A stretch of DNA of 64,000 nt from Brevibacterium daeguense (GTDB taxonomy: Bacteria > Actinomycetota > Actinomycetes > Actinomycetales > Brevibacteriaceae): NCBI RefSeq assembly GCF_021729135.1, contig NZ_JAJTWW010000023.1, positions 1-64,000 of the forward strand. The letters run 5' to 3'. The translations under genes were made by a program, and so were the position numbers. Below are positions 40,158-48,625 of the stretch, in pieces. The notes beneath the pieces are model-generated. The model was given only the letters and a program-made list of their open reading frames with translations. It was not told the DNA's origin and searched no databases. Every line of letters begins with the position of its first letter. The first letter of the stretch is position 1.

Positions 40158-41309
40158 TCACTGCCTGCCGATGAAGTCGCAGTCCGCGAACTCCGGGATC
40201 CCGTCCTTGAACCGCGCGGGCCGAAAATCGCCGAGGAGTTCGGAGGCCTGCCCTGCAAGCTCCTCCGCAGCGAGCCGGCCCAAGAGCGCGGCCAGGGTCA
40301 TACCGCTGTGCGTCACCATGCAGTAGACCTTCTGCTCCTCGTCGACGAAGCCCATGATCGACAACCCGTCCTCAGGGAGGCTGCGCCCGCTGAACCACAC
40401 CTTCTCGACGGGCACCGGCCTTTCGAACAGCCACTCCAGCTCGCCCTTCATCGTCGCGGCGACCTCGGCCAGCAGCCGCGGGGACTCCCCTTCCGCAACC
40501 CGCTGCTCCACGTGCGGCACCTGCACCCACATCCGCCCGTCGTGCCGCGGCCGGACGTTGATCCGGTCCGAGATCAGCACCCGCCGCAGACCGATGTCTG
40601 TCGGGACAGTCAGCCCCAGGAGGCTGTGCGTGCGGGTGCTGGCCGCACTCAGATCGGCCACCGGGATCGTGAACTCCGAATTCTCGCCGAGCTGACGCGA
40701 CCAGGCGCCGGCTGCGAGGACCACGCGGTCGAAGCTTCCGCGCTCACCGTCGGTGGTGACTACCACTGCACCCGCGGCGCTGCTCTCGACCCGCTCCACC
40801 TCCCGCCGCTCGAGGTGTGCACCCGCCGCCGCCAGCGCCCGGACCAACTCCTCGGCGAAGATGTCGGTGTCGAGATAGCCCTCGCCGGGGTAGTACAGGC
40901 CGCCGTCGAGCTCCTGCGGCCACCCGATGCTCGGCTCCAGCGCAGCCAGGTCCTCACGATGAGCTTCGCGGACCGGGTAGCCCTCGGCCTGCGCGGACTC
41001 CAGCCGCGTGGCGTAGGTGTCCCTCCGGGCGTCCGAGAAGTCGGCCAGGATGCTGCCGTTCAGGTGCAGCCAGGCCGTCGCGTCGGGGAGGCGTTCCTGC
41101 AGTCGATCGTGCTCCTCGATGCCGAACGCATTGAGCCGGTGATATGACGACGGGAACTTGTTGTTGGCGTTGAGCCACGCGAATGAACGGTGGCTCGCAC
41201 CGGCGAGCGGGCCTTCCCGGTCGACCAGCGTGGCCTGATGACCCCGGCTGACCAGCTCATATGCTGCAGTCAGCCCCAGCACTCCCGCTCCGACGACGCA
41301 GATCCTCAT
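40158..41309 (-). CDS. FAD-dependent amino-acid oxidase/dehydrogenase (DAO family)
   Basis: 383 residues from ATG 41309. RICVVGAGVLGLTAAYELVSRG binds FAD, followed by the acidic strand end TLVDREGPLAGASHRSFAWLN. DTDIFAEELVRALAAAGAHL, VVLAAGAWSRQLGE and the C-terminal YCMVTHSGMTLAALLGRLAAEEL fit the DAO family (glycine, sarcosine, D-amino-acid oxidases). It oxidises an unknown amine or amino acid. In-frame sequence further upstream lies opposite the M20 gene and is not coding. Confidence 0.9.
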   Translation of the reverse strand: MRICVVGAGVLGLTAAYELVSRGHQATLVDREGPLAGASHRSFAWLNANNKFPSSYHRLNAFGIEEHDRLQERLPDATAWLHLNGSILADFSDARRDTYATRLESAQAEGYPVREAHREDLAALEPSIGWPQELDGGLYYPGEGYLDTDIFAEELVRALAAAGAHLERREVERVESSAAGAVVVTTDGERGSFDRVVLAAGAWSRQLGENSEFTIPVADLSAASTRTHSLLGLTVPTDIGLRRVLISDRINVRPRHDGRMWVQVPHVEQRVAEGESPRLLAEVAATMKGELEWLFERPVPVEKVWFSGRSLPEDGLSIMGFVDEEQKVYCMVTHSGMTLAALLGRLAAEELAGQASELLGDFRPARFKDGIPEFADCDFIGRQ

Positions 41310-41525
41310 GACTCTCCCGCTTCCTCGAAGCATGCTTGGCGCCACCCGAGGGCGGATGCTGCCTGGAACCCCCACGGTAGCCCCACGGCAGCCGAGACCG
41401 AATTCCCTCGTTCCAGCCGCGAAAGCACCCCATCTCCTCTCGACATATCGCCGTGAGTCATTAAAGTCATGTGAAGAGGCAGTAATCAGGCGTTCCCCAC
41501 CGGGAACCCGCTGAGAGGAACCCCC
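41310..41525. promoter_or_regulatory. divergent region, DAO-type oxidase / M20 amidohydrolase
   Basis: 216 bp. TCGACA, a 16-nt spacer and TAAAGT (around 41442-41467) form a plausible plus-strand promoter. A perfect 6-bp hairpin GTTCCC-cacc-GGGAAC (41492-41507) lies in the resulting leader, just before GAGAGGA and the TTG start. No minus-strand promoter stands out. Confidence 0.4.
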
Positions 41526-42758
41526 TTGGCCACGGAGATCTTCGAGAGCCTGGACCGGCAGCTTCAAGCACAGCGCGAGCTGTACATGGAGCTGCATCGC
41601 ACACCCGAACTCAGCATGGAGGAGCACCGGACGGCCGAACGCATCGAGGGTGAGATCGCACGCCTCGGGCTCACGTGCCAGCGGATCGGCGGCACCGGGG
41701 TGGTCGCAGTGATCGAGAACGGCGACGGCCCCACCGTGCTGGCCCGCGCGGACATCGACGCGCTGCCGGTCTCCGAGAACACCGGTCTCGACTACTCCTC
41801 CGAGGTCGACGGGGTCATGCACGCCTGCGCCCACGACATGCATACCGTCGCCCTGCTCGGGGCGGCGGCCGCGCTCGCCGAGAACCGGGCCGCATGGTCG
41901 GGCACGTACATCGCGCTGTTCCAGCCCGGCGAGGAGACGGCCGCCGGCGCCCAGGCGATGGTCGATGACGGGCTGACGGAGAAGCTGCCCGCGCCCGACG
42001 TGGCGCTCTCCCAGCACGTCATGCCCACCGAGGCAGGCACGATCGGGACGGTCGTCGGGCCCGTGCTGTCGGCCGGCGATTCGGTGAGGATCACGGTCCA
42101 CGGCCGCGGTGCCCACGGCTCGATGCCGCACAACGCGGTCGACCCGGTGGTGCTGGCGGCATCGATCGTGCTGCGACTGCAGACCATCGTCTCCCGCGAG
42201 ACCCAGCCCGGCGAGTTCGCCGTGGTGACGGTCGGCGCCTCGAATGCGGGTTTCAAGTCCAACATCATCCCCGACCGAGCCGAGCTGCTGCTCAATGTCC
42301 GGACCTACGACGATGCAGTGCGCGAGCGCGTACTCGCATCGATCGAGAGGATCGTGCGCGGTGAATGCGAGGCGGCGGGCTCGCCCCACGAGCCCGAATT
42401 CGAGTACTACGACCAGTTCCCGCTGACGCGCAACGACGCCGAGGTGACTGACACGGTCACGGCTGCGTTCACCGAGCACTTCGGCGCCGAACGCGTGTAC
42501 GAGGCGACGCCGGTCACCGCGTCGGAGGACTTCAGCCGGATCCCGGATGCGTTCGGCGTCCCCTACACGTACTGGACCGTGGGCTCGGTGCCCGCGGAGA
42601 AGTACCGCACTGCGCTCGAGCGCGGCACCGTCGCCCAGGACATTCCGGCCAACCATTCCCCGTTCTTCGCCCCGGCGATCGATCCCACCCTGGAGACCGC
42701 GACGCGGGCCCATGTGGTGGCGGCCGTGGCGTACCTGGGCGGCCGGGCCCGACCCTGA
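41526..42758 (+). CDS. M20 family amidohydrolase/peptidase
   Basis: 410 residues from TTG 41526, preceded by GAGAGGA. Metal-site motifs of the M20D/hippurate-hydrolase group are present: ADIDALPVSENTG, HACAHDMHTVALLGAA, FQPGEETAAGAQAMV (catalytic Glu) and the late VTASEDFSRIP. A dimerisation domain lies between about 180 and 300. It hydrolyses an N-acyl or aminoacyl amide in the cytoplasm. An MFS transporter gene follows 114 bp later on the same strand and may move its substrate or product. Confidence 0.92.
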   Translation: MATEIFESLDRQLQAQRELYMELHRTPELSMEEHRTAERIEGEIARLGLTCQRIGGTGVVAVIENGDGPTVLARADIDALPVSENTGLDYSSEVDGVMHACAHDMHTVALLGAAAALAENRAAWSGTYIALFQPGEETAAGAQAMVDDGLTEKLPAPDVALSQHVMPTEAGTIGTVVGPVLSAGDSVRITVHGRGAHGSMPHNAVDPVVLAASIVLRLQTIVSRETQPGEFAVVTVGASNAGFKSNIIPDRAELLLNVRTYDDAVRERVLASIERIVRGECEAAGSPHEPEFEYYDQFPLTRNDAEVTDTVTAAFTEHFGAERVYEATPVTASEDFSRIPDAFGVPYTYWTVGSVPAEKYRTALERGTVAQDIPANHSPFFAPAIDPTLETATRAHVVAAVAYLGGRARP

Positions 42759-42872
42759 CTCGCCACTGAGTCCTGCGTCCGACTCGGCATCTGCTGCACC
42801 CCGGACGGCCCCCGAACCGATCCGATCCATCCACGCCGGCCCGCTGGATCCGGCATCATCTGAGGAGTAGCC

Positions 42873-44414
42873 ATGGCAACCGCCGCCCCGGTTCCTGCAC
42901 GGACCGACTGGAAGCCCACCGACAAGTGGCTGCTGGGCGTCGTTCTCGCAGTCGTGACGTTCTGGCTGTTCGCCCAGACGCTGCTCAACGTCATTCCCGG
43001 CATTCAGGGCGAACTCGGCGTCGCGCCGACGGTGGCCAACCTCGCCGTGTCCATCACCTCGCTGTTCTCCGGCATCTTCATCGTCGTCGCCGGCGGACTG
43101 GCCGACCGGATCGGCCGAGTGCGGATCCTGTACATCGGCATCATCCTCAGCATCGTCGGCTCACTGCTCATCGCTCTGACGCCGGAGAACATGGGCGGGC
43201 TGACCTCGGCCATGCTCCTGGGCGGTCGCGTTGTCCAGGGACTGTCGGCCGCGTGCATCATGCCCTCGTCGATGGCGCTCATCAAGACCTTCTACGACGG
43301 AGCTGAGCGACAGCGAGCCCTCTCCTTCTGGTCGATCGGCTCGTGGGGCGGTTCCGGTCTGTGCTCACTGTTCGGCGGCTTCATGGCCACCACGTTCCTG
43401 GGCTGGCGCTCGATCTTCTGGATATCGATCGTGCTGGCCGTGCTCTCCCTGTTCCTGCTGCGCGGCACTCCTGAGTCGAAGGCCGAGCGGGATCCCGAGG
43501 CGGCAGCACACGGCTTCGACTGGGGCGGTCTGGCAACCTTCGTCATCGCACTGCTCGCCATCAATGTCTACATCTCCCAGGGCCCGAACATTGGCTGGCT
43601 GAGCTTGCCGGGTCTGCTGCTGATCCTCGTCACGGTCGTCTCCGGCCTGCTGTTCCTGCAGATCGAGACCCATCGGAAATTCTCCTTCATCGACCTCAAG
43701 CTGTTCGCCAACGGCACCTTCACCGGCGCGACGCTGTCGAACTTCCTGCTCAACGGCGCCGCAGGCACTCTCATCGTGGCACTGGGCCTCGTGCAGGTCG
43801 CCGGTGGCATGAGCGCCCTGCAGTCCGGACTGCTCACCATCGGCTATCTGGTCGCGATCCTCGCCACGATCCGTGTGGGCGAGAAGCTGCTGCAGAAGTT
43901 CGGTCCGCGCAAGCCCATGCTGTGGGGCAGCACGATCACCGGGATCGGCATCCTGCTGTGTTCCCCCACGTTCCTGCTGCTCGAGCAGTACATCGTCCTC
44001 GCCGTCATCGGCTTCACCCTGTTCGGCATCGGATTGGGCTTCTACGCCACCCCGTCGACGGATGCGGCCCTGTCGAACGTGCCCGACAACCAGGTGGGAG
44101 CCGCGTCCGGAATCTACAAGATGGCGTCCTCGCTCGGCAATGCGATCGGAGTGGCCATCTCCGCGGCGCTCTACGTGGCCGGCCAGACCGTCGACCCCGA
44201 CCTCATCCAGTCGTGGGGTCTGTTCATCGGCAGACAGGACAACGTGGCACTGCGCTTCGGCGGTGCGATCGGCCTCCTGTTCAACGTCTTCATGGTTGCC
44301 GTCGCAATCGCCTCGATCATCCTCACCGTGCCGCGCGACAAGAAGGTGGAGGTGGAGCCCGAGTCGCAGCGGCCGGAGCGCCGCGATGTCGCCCCGCCGC
44401 CGATCGGCAACTGA
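42873..44414 (+). CDS. MFS transporter, EmrB/QacA (14-TM) type
   Basis: 513 residues with about 14 membrane helices. GGLADRIGRVRILYIGIIL is MFS motif A; RVVQGLSAACIMPSSMALI is the proton:drug antiporter motif region in helix 4. The C-terminal tail is charged and Pro-rich. It probably exports a small molecule by proton antiport. GAGGAG precedes the ATG. Confidence 0.92.
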   Translation: MATAAPVPARTDWKPTDKWLLGVVLAVVTFWLFAQTLLNVIPGIQGELGVAPTVANLAVSITSLFSGIFIVVAGGLADRIGRVRILYIGIILSIVGSLLIALTPENMGGLTSAMLLGGRVVQGLSAACIMPSSMALIKTFYDGAERQRALSFWSIGSWGGSGLCSLFGGFMATTFLGWRSIFWISIVLAVLSLFLLRGTPESKAERDPEAAAHGFDWGGLATFVIALLAINVYISQGPNIGWLSLPGLLLILVTVVSGLLFLQIETHRKFSFIDLKLFANGTFTGATLSNFLLNGAAGTLIVALGLVQVAGGMSALQSGLLTIGYLVAILATIRVGEKLLQKFGPRKPMLWGSTITGIGILLCSPTFLLLEQYIVLAVIGFTLFGIGLGFYATPSTDAALSNVPDNQVGAASGIYKMASSLGNAIGVAISAALYVAGQTVDPDLIQSWGLFIGRQDNVALRFGGAIGLLFNVFMVAVAIASIILTVPRDKKVEVEPESQRPERRDVAPPPIGN

Positions 44415-44762
44415 CCGCGCTCAGTTCGATCACGTGCTGGACTCCGCAGTCGCGACCGCAGATCCGGAACTCAGTGGAAAAACACCATTGACTAAACATC
44501 TAACATTGCTAGTATTCTTTTCACGCGCTCGGGCTCGGTGATCACCGGTGATCCACACCCGAGATCGGAGCACAGAGCGAGTCAGTCACTGATCTGACTG
44601 ACAACCTCGGCGCTCCAGCAACTCCAGTCAATACAGTCCAGTCATTCTTTTCGCCGAAATCAATCATCAGTTTATGAAGGTTATCGGCTCCAGCGACGGT
44701 TCGGATGCGGCAACGCTGCTGACTCCCGCGGCCGTCCCCGCTCTCTTTCGAAGGACATCAAC
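44415..44762. promoter_or_regulatory. 348-bp structured upstream region of the APC permease
   Basis: TTGACT (44488-44493), a 16-nt spacer and TAGTAT (44510-44515) form the best sigma-70-type promoter in the window. Downstream, CTCGGG (44528-44533) pairs with CCCGAG (44558-44563) around a 14-bp palindrome GATCACCGGTGATC (44540-44553). GTCAGTCA-ctgatc-TGACTGAC (44581-44602) is a second perfect dyad. A weaker TTCGCC-N17-TATGAA (44650-44678) could be a second promoter. The leader would be about 240 nt; no known riboswitch fits. Confidence 0.55.
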
Positions 44763-46370
44763 ATGAAGCGTACGGAGGCCACCCGCCCGGCGGCCGAACG
44801 GCCGGCCGCAGGCCGAGAAGCGCACGCCACCGAATTCAAACGTGACATGGGGTTCTGGGGAAACCTCGCCCTCGGATTCACCTATCTCTCGCCGGTCGTC
44901 GGCGTGTACGCGACCTTCGCGGCCGCCCTCGCGATCGCCGGCCCACCGGCATTCTGGATGCTCATCATCGCGGGAGCAGGGCAGCTGCTCGTCGCAACCG
45001 TGTTCGGCGAGGTCGTGTCCCAGTACCCCGTCGCGGGCGGCATCTACCCGTGGAACCGACGCCTGTGGGGCAAGAAGTGGGGATGGATCAGCGGCTGGAC
45101 CTACATGATCGCGATCAACGCCACGATTGCGTCCGTCGCCTATGGTGCGGGTCCGTTCCTCGGCGCGCTGCTCGGGCTCGAGATGAGCGCCGGCGCGAAC
45201 GTGATGCTGGCGCTCGGAATCATCCTGCTCGCTACGCTCGCCAACCTCGCCGGCACCAAGTTCCTGGCCAACGTCGCGTTCGTCGGTTTCGTCGTCGAGA
45301 TCATCGCCTCAGCGGTGATCGGCGTCTGGCTGCTGCTCACAGTCCGCAAGCATGACCTCTCGGTCCTGTTCCAGGACTTCCGCCCCGCCGAGCTGCAGGA
45401 CAGCACCCCGTTCGCGGTGGCGTTCCTGGGAGCGGCGATCATGGGCATCTACCTGTACTACGGCTTCGAGGCCAACGGTGACGTGGCCGAGGAGGTCCGC
45501 AACCCCGGACGCGTCATCCCCAAGGCGATGCGGATGACGATCTACATCGGCGGCCTGGCCTCGATGTTCATCGCGCTCGGCCTGATCCTGGCCGTCGGCA
45601 GCTTCGAGGACATCATGAACGGCACCATCCCGGATCCGATCTCCGCGATCTTCCTTGAGGCGTTCGGACCCGTGGGCTTCAAGCTCGTCATGGCCATCGT
45701 GCTGATCTCGTTCCTGTCGTGCACCATCTCGCTGCAGGCAGCGGCATCGCGTCTGATGTTCTCGATGGGCCGCGACAACCAGCTGCCGGGGGCCCGGTTC
45801 CTCAAGCTCTTCAGCGCCAAGCGCGCCGTCCCGCCGTACGCCCTGCTCGCTGCGGGAGTCCTGCCGGCGATCGTGGTGCTCATCTCGCTGCTGAGCGAGA
45901 ACGCGCTCATCGCGATCATCTCGTTCGCATCGTTCGGCATCTACCTGGCCTTCTCCTCGGTGGTGCTGGCGGCGATCCGAGCTCGTGCACTCGGCTGGAA
46001 GCCGGGCGGCGAGTTCAGCCTGGGCAACTGGGGCTGGGTCGTGGCGATCGCGGCGTTCGCCTATCAGCTGTTCGCCATGGTCATCGTGGCCTGGCCGGTC
46101 GCGGGAGCACCGTGGTACGAAGCGTGGCTCGTCGCCCTCATGGGCCTGCTGGTGGTCGGCACCGGAGTGATCTACCTGTTCGCCGCCCGGCCCCACGAGA
46201 AAGGCGGGGGCGCTGCCGGAGATGCCACCTCCAATGGCGCTGACCTGGTGTACTCGTCCCCGATCGCGCCGACTGAGGAGATCGTCGACATGGCCGTTCG
46301 GCTCGACGGCGGCAAGCCACATCTCTACCCGCACAATCAGGGACCGCGGGACCAGGGTCCGCGCCACTGA
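44763..46370 (+). CDS. APC family amino acid/amine permease
   Basis: 535 residues, about 12 membrane helices with polar tails at both ends. FKRDMGFWGNLALGFTYLSP starts helix 1 with the unwound Gly-rich substrate site; VSQYPVAGGIYPWNRRLWGK and GFEANGDVAEEVRNPGRVIP are typical of the ACT/BAT group (GABA, choline-type permeases). It imports an amino acid or amine. It lies just left of the gamma-glutamyl amine cluster and could supply it. The C-tail repeats RDQGPR. Confidence 0.92.
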   Translation: MKRTEATRPAAERPAAGREAHATEFKRDMGFWGNLALGFTYLSPVVGVYATFAAALAIAGPPAFWMLIIAGAGQLLVATVFGEVVSQYPVAGGIYPWNRRLWGKKWGWISGWTYMIAINATIASVAYGAGPFLGALLGLEMSAGANVMLALGIILLATLANLAGTKFLANVAFVGFVVEIIASAVIGVWLLLTVRKHDLSVLFQDFRPAELQDSTPFAVAFLGAAIMGIYLYYGFEANGDVAEEVRNPGRVIPKAMRMTIYIGGLASMFIALGLILAVGSFEDIMNGTIPDPISAIFLEAFGPVGFKLVMAIVLISFLSCTISLQAAASRLMFSMGRDNQLPGARFLKLFSAKRAVPPYALLAAGVLPAIVVLISLLSENALIAIISFASFGIYLAFSSVVLAAIRARALGWKPGGEFSLGNWGWVVAIAAFAYQLFAMVIVAWPVAGAPWYEAWLVALMGLLVVGTGVIYLFAARPHEKGGGAAGDATSNGADLVYSSPIAPTEEIVDMAVRLDGGKPHLYPHNQGPRDQGPRH

Positions 46371-46410
46371 TCACCACTCCGAGGGCGAGGCGGAGCGCCC
46401 CCTCATGACG

Positions 46411-46451
46411 ACTCCCCGGGGAGCGAGCCGAACGGCTGATCCCCGGGGAGT
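46411..46451. terminator. strong bidirectional terminator hairpin
   Basis: ACTCCCCGGGGA (46411-46422) pairs perfectly with TCCCCGGGGAGT (46440-46451); inside, AGCCG-aa-CGGCT forms a second stem. It stands between two convergent genes with stops at 46370 and 46527, so it can serve both. Confidence 0.85.
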
Positions 46452-46526
46452 TCCTGCGTGCTCCCGGTGCCCGCGGCCGCCTCGGTCCCGCACTGCCGTC
46501 GAGGCGCGGCGTGCGCGAGGACCGCT

Positions 46527-47234
46527 CTAGGTGCGGTAGAGCAGGCTCAAGCCGAGCTGATCGGCCTTGATCGGGATCCGGCCATAGCCCTCGGGAACGG
46601 CCGAGACCCGCACCCCGCTGCTGAATTCGCCCGAGGTGCCCACGAGGACCTGGTTGTGGCGGCTCAGGACGGCCGCACCCTGCCCCAGGGGGGCCAGCAT
46701 TCGCAGCAGCGTGCTCTCCACGTCGCGCATGAGCATGTCCATGCCGGCGACTCCGACCTTCTCCCCCGCCACGTAGGCGGGCACGGTCATCGTCACCACG
46801 TAGTCGTCGATTCCGAGGTGGTCGATGTAGGGACCGGCGATGGTGCGCACCTCCGAGTTGAAGCCGCCACGGAACCACTCGAGGTATTCGTAGTCGTAGA
46901 ACCGCTCGGAGTCCGGGTCGAGGATGAAGTCCTGGCGCGAGTAGCTGTCGCCGTCCCGCACCCACCACTCGAGCTTGGCCTTGCTCGGCTTGAGGAGGGC
47001 GAGCTGGAAGATGAGCCCCGCGCCGTCGAGGTGCGGATTCTCCTTGAGGAACTCGCCGACCCTGACTTCGAGCTGGGATCTCGCCTTGCGGCTGACCTCG
47101 TAGGGCGGCTCCCCGGCGAAGCACTCCGCGAGCTCAGCAGTGAGCGCATCGCCCAGAGCTTCGAGCCGCTCGAAGAGAGAGTCGAGCCATGCCGCAATCA
47201 CCTGGGACGCTTCCACTGCCTCGCTGCGTGTCAC
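46527..47234 (-). CDS. Cache-domain protein without transmembrane segments
   Basis: 235 residues. After a helix to about 85, DGAGLIFQLALLKPSKAKLEWW, GPYIDHLGIDDYVVTMTVPAYV and VGVAGMDMLMRDVESTLLRML follow the beta pattern of a Cache (PDC) ligand-binding domain. Cache domains normally sense small molecules outside the cell, but I see no signal peptide or membrane helix here, so this one is cytoplasmic. It lies 73 bp downstream of a GntR regulator and may sense the cluster's amine. Confidence 0.78.
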   Translation of the reverse strand: MTRSEAVEASQVIAAWLDSLFERLEALGDALTAELAECFAGEPPYEVSRKARSQLEVRVGEFLKENPHLDGAGLIFQLALLKPSKAKLEWWVRDGDSYSRQDFILDPDSERFYDYEYLEWFRGGFNSEVRTIAGPYIDHLGIDDYVVTMTVPAYVAGEKVGVAGMDMLMRDVESTLLRMLAPLGQGAAVLSRHNQVLVGTSGEFSSGVRVSAVPEGYGRIPIKADQLGLSLLYRT

Positions 47235-47307
47235 GATCCACCTTCTGCAGAAGTCGGTTCTCCCACCGGCCCGGAGCTCAAACCCTGACGCCGATCCCGA
47301 CTGCAGT

Positions 47308-48057
47308 CTAATCCGCGCCGATGGTCTCCAGCGTGAGCTTGACGTCGATCAGGCGGTACACGGTGCTCTTGATGTGGTTCTCCGTCGCCTGCTCGGCGCG
47401 CTCCGCATCCCCTGCCGCAATGGCGTCGATGATGGTGAGGTGATCGTGGTGCACATCCTCGGACGCGACAGCGGCGCCGGCCCGCGACCATTTCAGCGAG
47501 AGGATCTCGCTCTGGAGGCGCATCTCCGTGCGCAGCAGCCGCGGCGACTGGGAGGTGATGGCGACCTGGAGATGGAAGCGACTGTCCGCGCTCGCCGATT
47601 CCGCGGGAGACTCCGCCCGTGCCAGGCGGTCGGCGGCGTGGCGGAGCTGTTCGACAGCCTGGTCATGTGCGCGCTGACAGGCGAGCCGGGCGATGCCCGT
47701 GGACACGGCGGTGTGCTCATCCCCGTAGTCGCGGATCTGCACGATCGTGAGTCGGGACAGGTAAGTTCTGATCTGCTCGTCACTGGGAAACGGGACCTTC
47801 ACTATGAAGGTCCCGCCGCCCCGGCCGCGCCGCGTCTCCACGATTCCGTTGGCGCGCAGCACCGCGAGGCTCTTGCGCAGGGTGGCCACCGCGACGCCGA
47901 AGTGACGTGCCAGCTCGCTCTCCGAGGGGAGCCGCTCGCCGACCGAGATCGAACCGAGCGCGATCGCAGACACGATCTGGTCGGCGAGCGGGTCACCGTA
48001 GCCGAATGGCACGGTGCGGCTCACTCCGTCGGATATGAACGGAAACTGCTGGGTCAA
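47308..48057 (-). CDS. GntR-family (FadR/FCD-type) transcriptional regulator
   Basis: 249 residues from TTG 48057, chosen because GGAGGG lies 8 nt upstream; a GTG at 48135 would overlap the flavodoxin gene by 11 nt. DPLADQIVSAIALGSISVGERLPSE-type text with SESELARHFGVAVATLRKSLAVL is the winged helix; RGRGGGTFIV ends it. A helical FCD effector domain follows (RFHLQVAITSQSPRLL, HHDHLTIIDAIAAGDAE) with the metal-binding His positions. It probably controls the P450/gamma-glutamyl cluster, comparable to PipR of mycobacteria. Confidence 0.88.
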   Translation of the reverse strand: MTQQFPFISDGVSRTVPFGYGDPLADQIVSAIALGSISVGERLPSESELARHFGVAVATLRKSLAVLRANGIVETRRGRGGGTFIVKVPFPSDEQIRTYLSRLTIVQIRDYGDEHTAVSTGIARLACQRAHDQAVEQLRHAADRLARAESPAESASADSRFHLQVAITSQSPRLLRTEMRLQSEILSLKWSRAGAAVASEDVHHDHLTIIDAIAAGDAERAEQATENHIKSTVYRLIDVKLTLETIGAD

Positions 48058-48124
48058 TGCAGGGTCCCTCCGCGTCGGCGTCAGGACGATCCTACCCGGC
48101 GCGATCCGCCCGGGTGCGGCGATT

Positions 48125-48595
48125 CTACTGGCCACCCGCGGGCTCGAGCTCTGTCGCGGCCGCGAGCACGCCCGGCAGCCATTCGAGTGCGACGTCGCTC
48201 GGCAGGTCCCACGAGGAGGCGTCGTGCCGCCCGTACTCGCCGACCCGGGTGGCGCCGAGCTCGGCGAACCTGCGGTCGATGTGCTCGCTGCCCTGGCTGT
48301 AGGTCTCCTCGTAGAAGGTGTCTCCCAACCCGAACATCGCGTAGCGCACCCCGGAGAGGTCCCCGTCGAACTGCTGGAACTTCTCGAAGAACGGGATGGC
48401 GGTGTTGGGCAGGTCGCCTTCGCCGTGGGTCGAGCACACGATGATGTAGAAGCTCTCGGGCGTGATCTGCTCGGGATCGAAGTCCTGCAGATCGAACACC
48501 TCGGAGTCGTGCTCCTTCTGCAGCTCGTCGCCCAGGTCCTGGGCGATGAGCTCGGAGTTGCCGGACTCGGTTCCGTACAGAACTGTGATGCGCAT
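48125..48595 (-). CDS. flavodoxin-domain protein (MioC-like)
   Basis: 156 residues. ITVLYGTESGNSELIAQDLG is the FMN phosphate loop; VCSTHGEGDLPNTAIPF and MFGLGDTFYEETYSQGSEHID surround the isoalloxazine. It carries single electrons in the cytoplasm. With a reductase gene 30 bp upstream and a divergent P450, it is the likely electron donor to the P450, in place of the ferredoxin found in related clusters. Confidence 0.9.
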   Translation of the reverse strand: MRITVLYGTESGNSELIAQDLGDELQKEHDSEVFDLQDFDPEQITPESFYIIVCSTHGEGDLPNTAIPFFEKFQQFDGDLSGVRYAMFGLGDTFYEETYSQGSEHIDRRFAELGATRVGEYGRHDASSWDLPSDVALEWLPGVLAAATELEPAGGQ

Positions 48596-48625
48596 GGTGG
48601 TCTCTTTCTCGGTGAAGGTCAGGGG

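Noticed and set aside
41480-41530. TPP-riboswitch-like CTGAGA next to ACCCC before the M20 gene
   Set aside because: Only this fragment fits; the second conserved half and pairing arms are absent, and a simple 6-bp hairpin explains the region.
41310-42830. 507-codon N-terminal extension of the DAO-type flavoprotein
   Set aside because: The FAD-binding motif starts at ATG 41309; the upstream part lies antisense to the M20 amidohydrolase and resembles no protein family.
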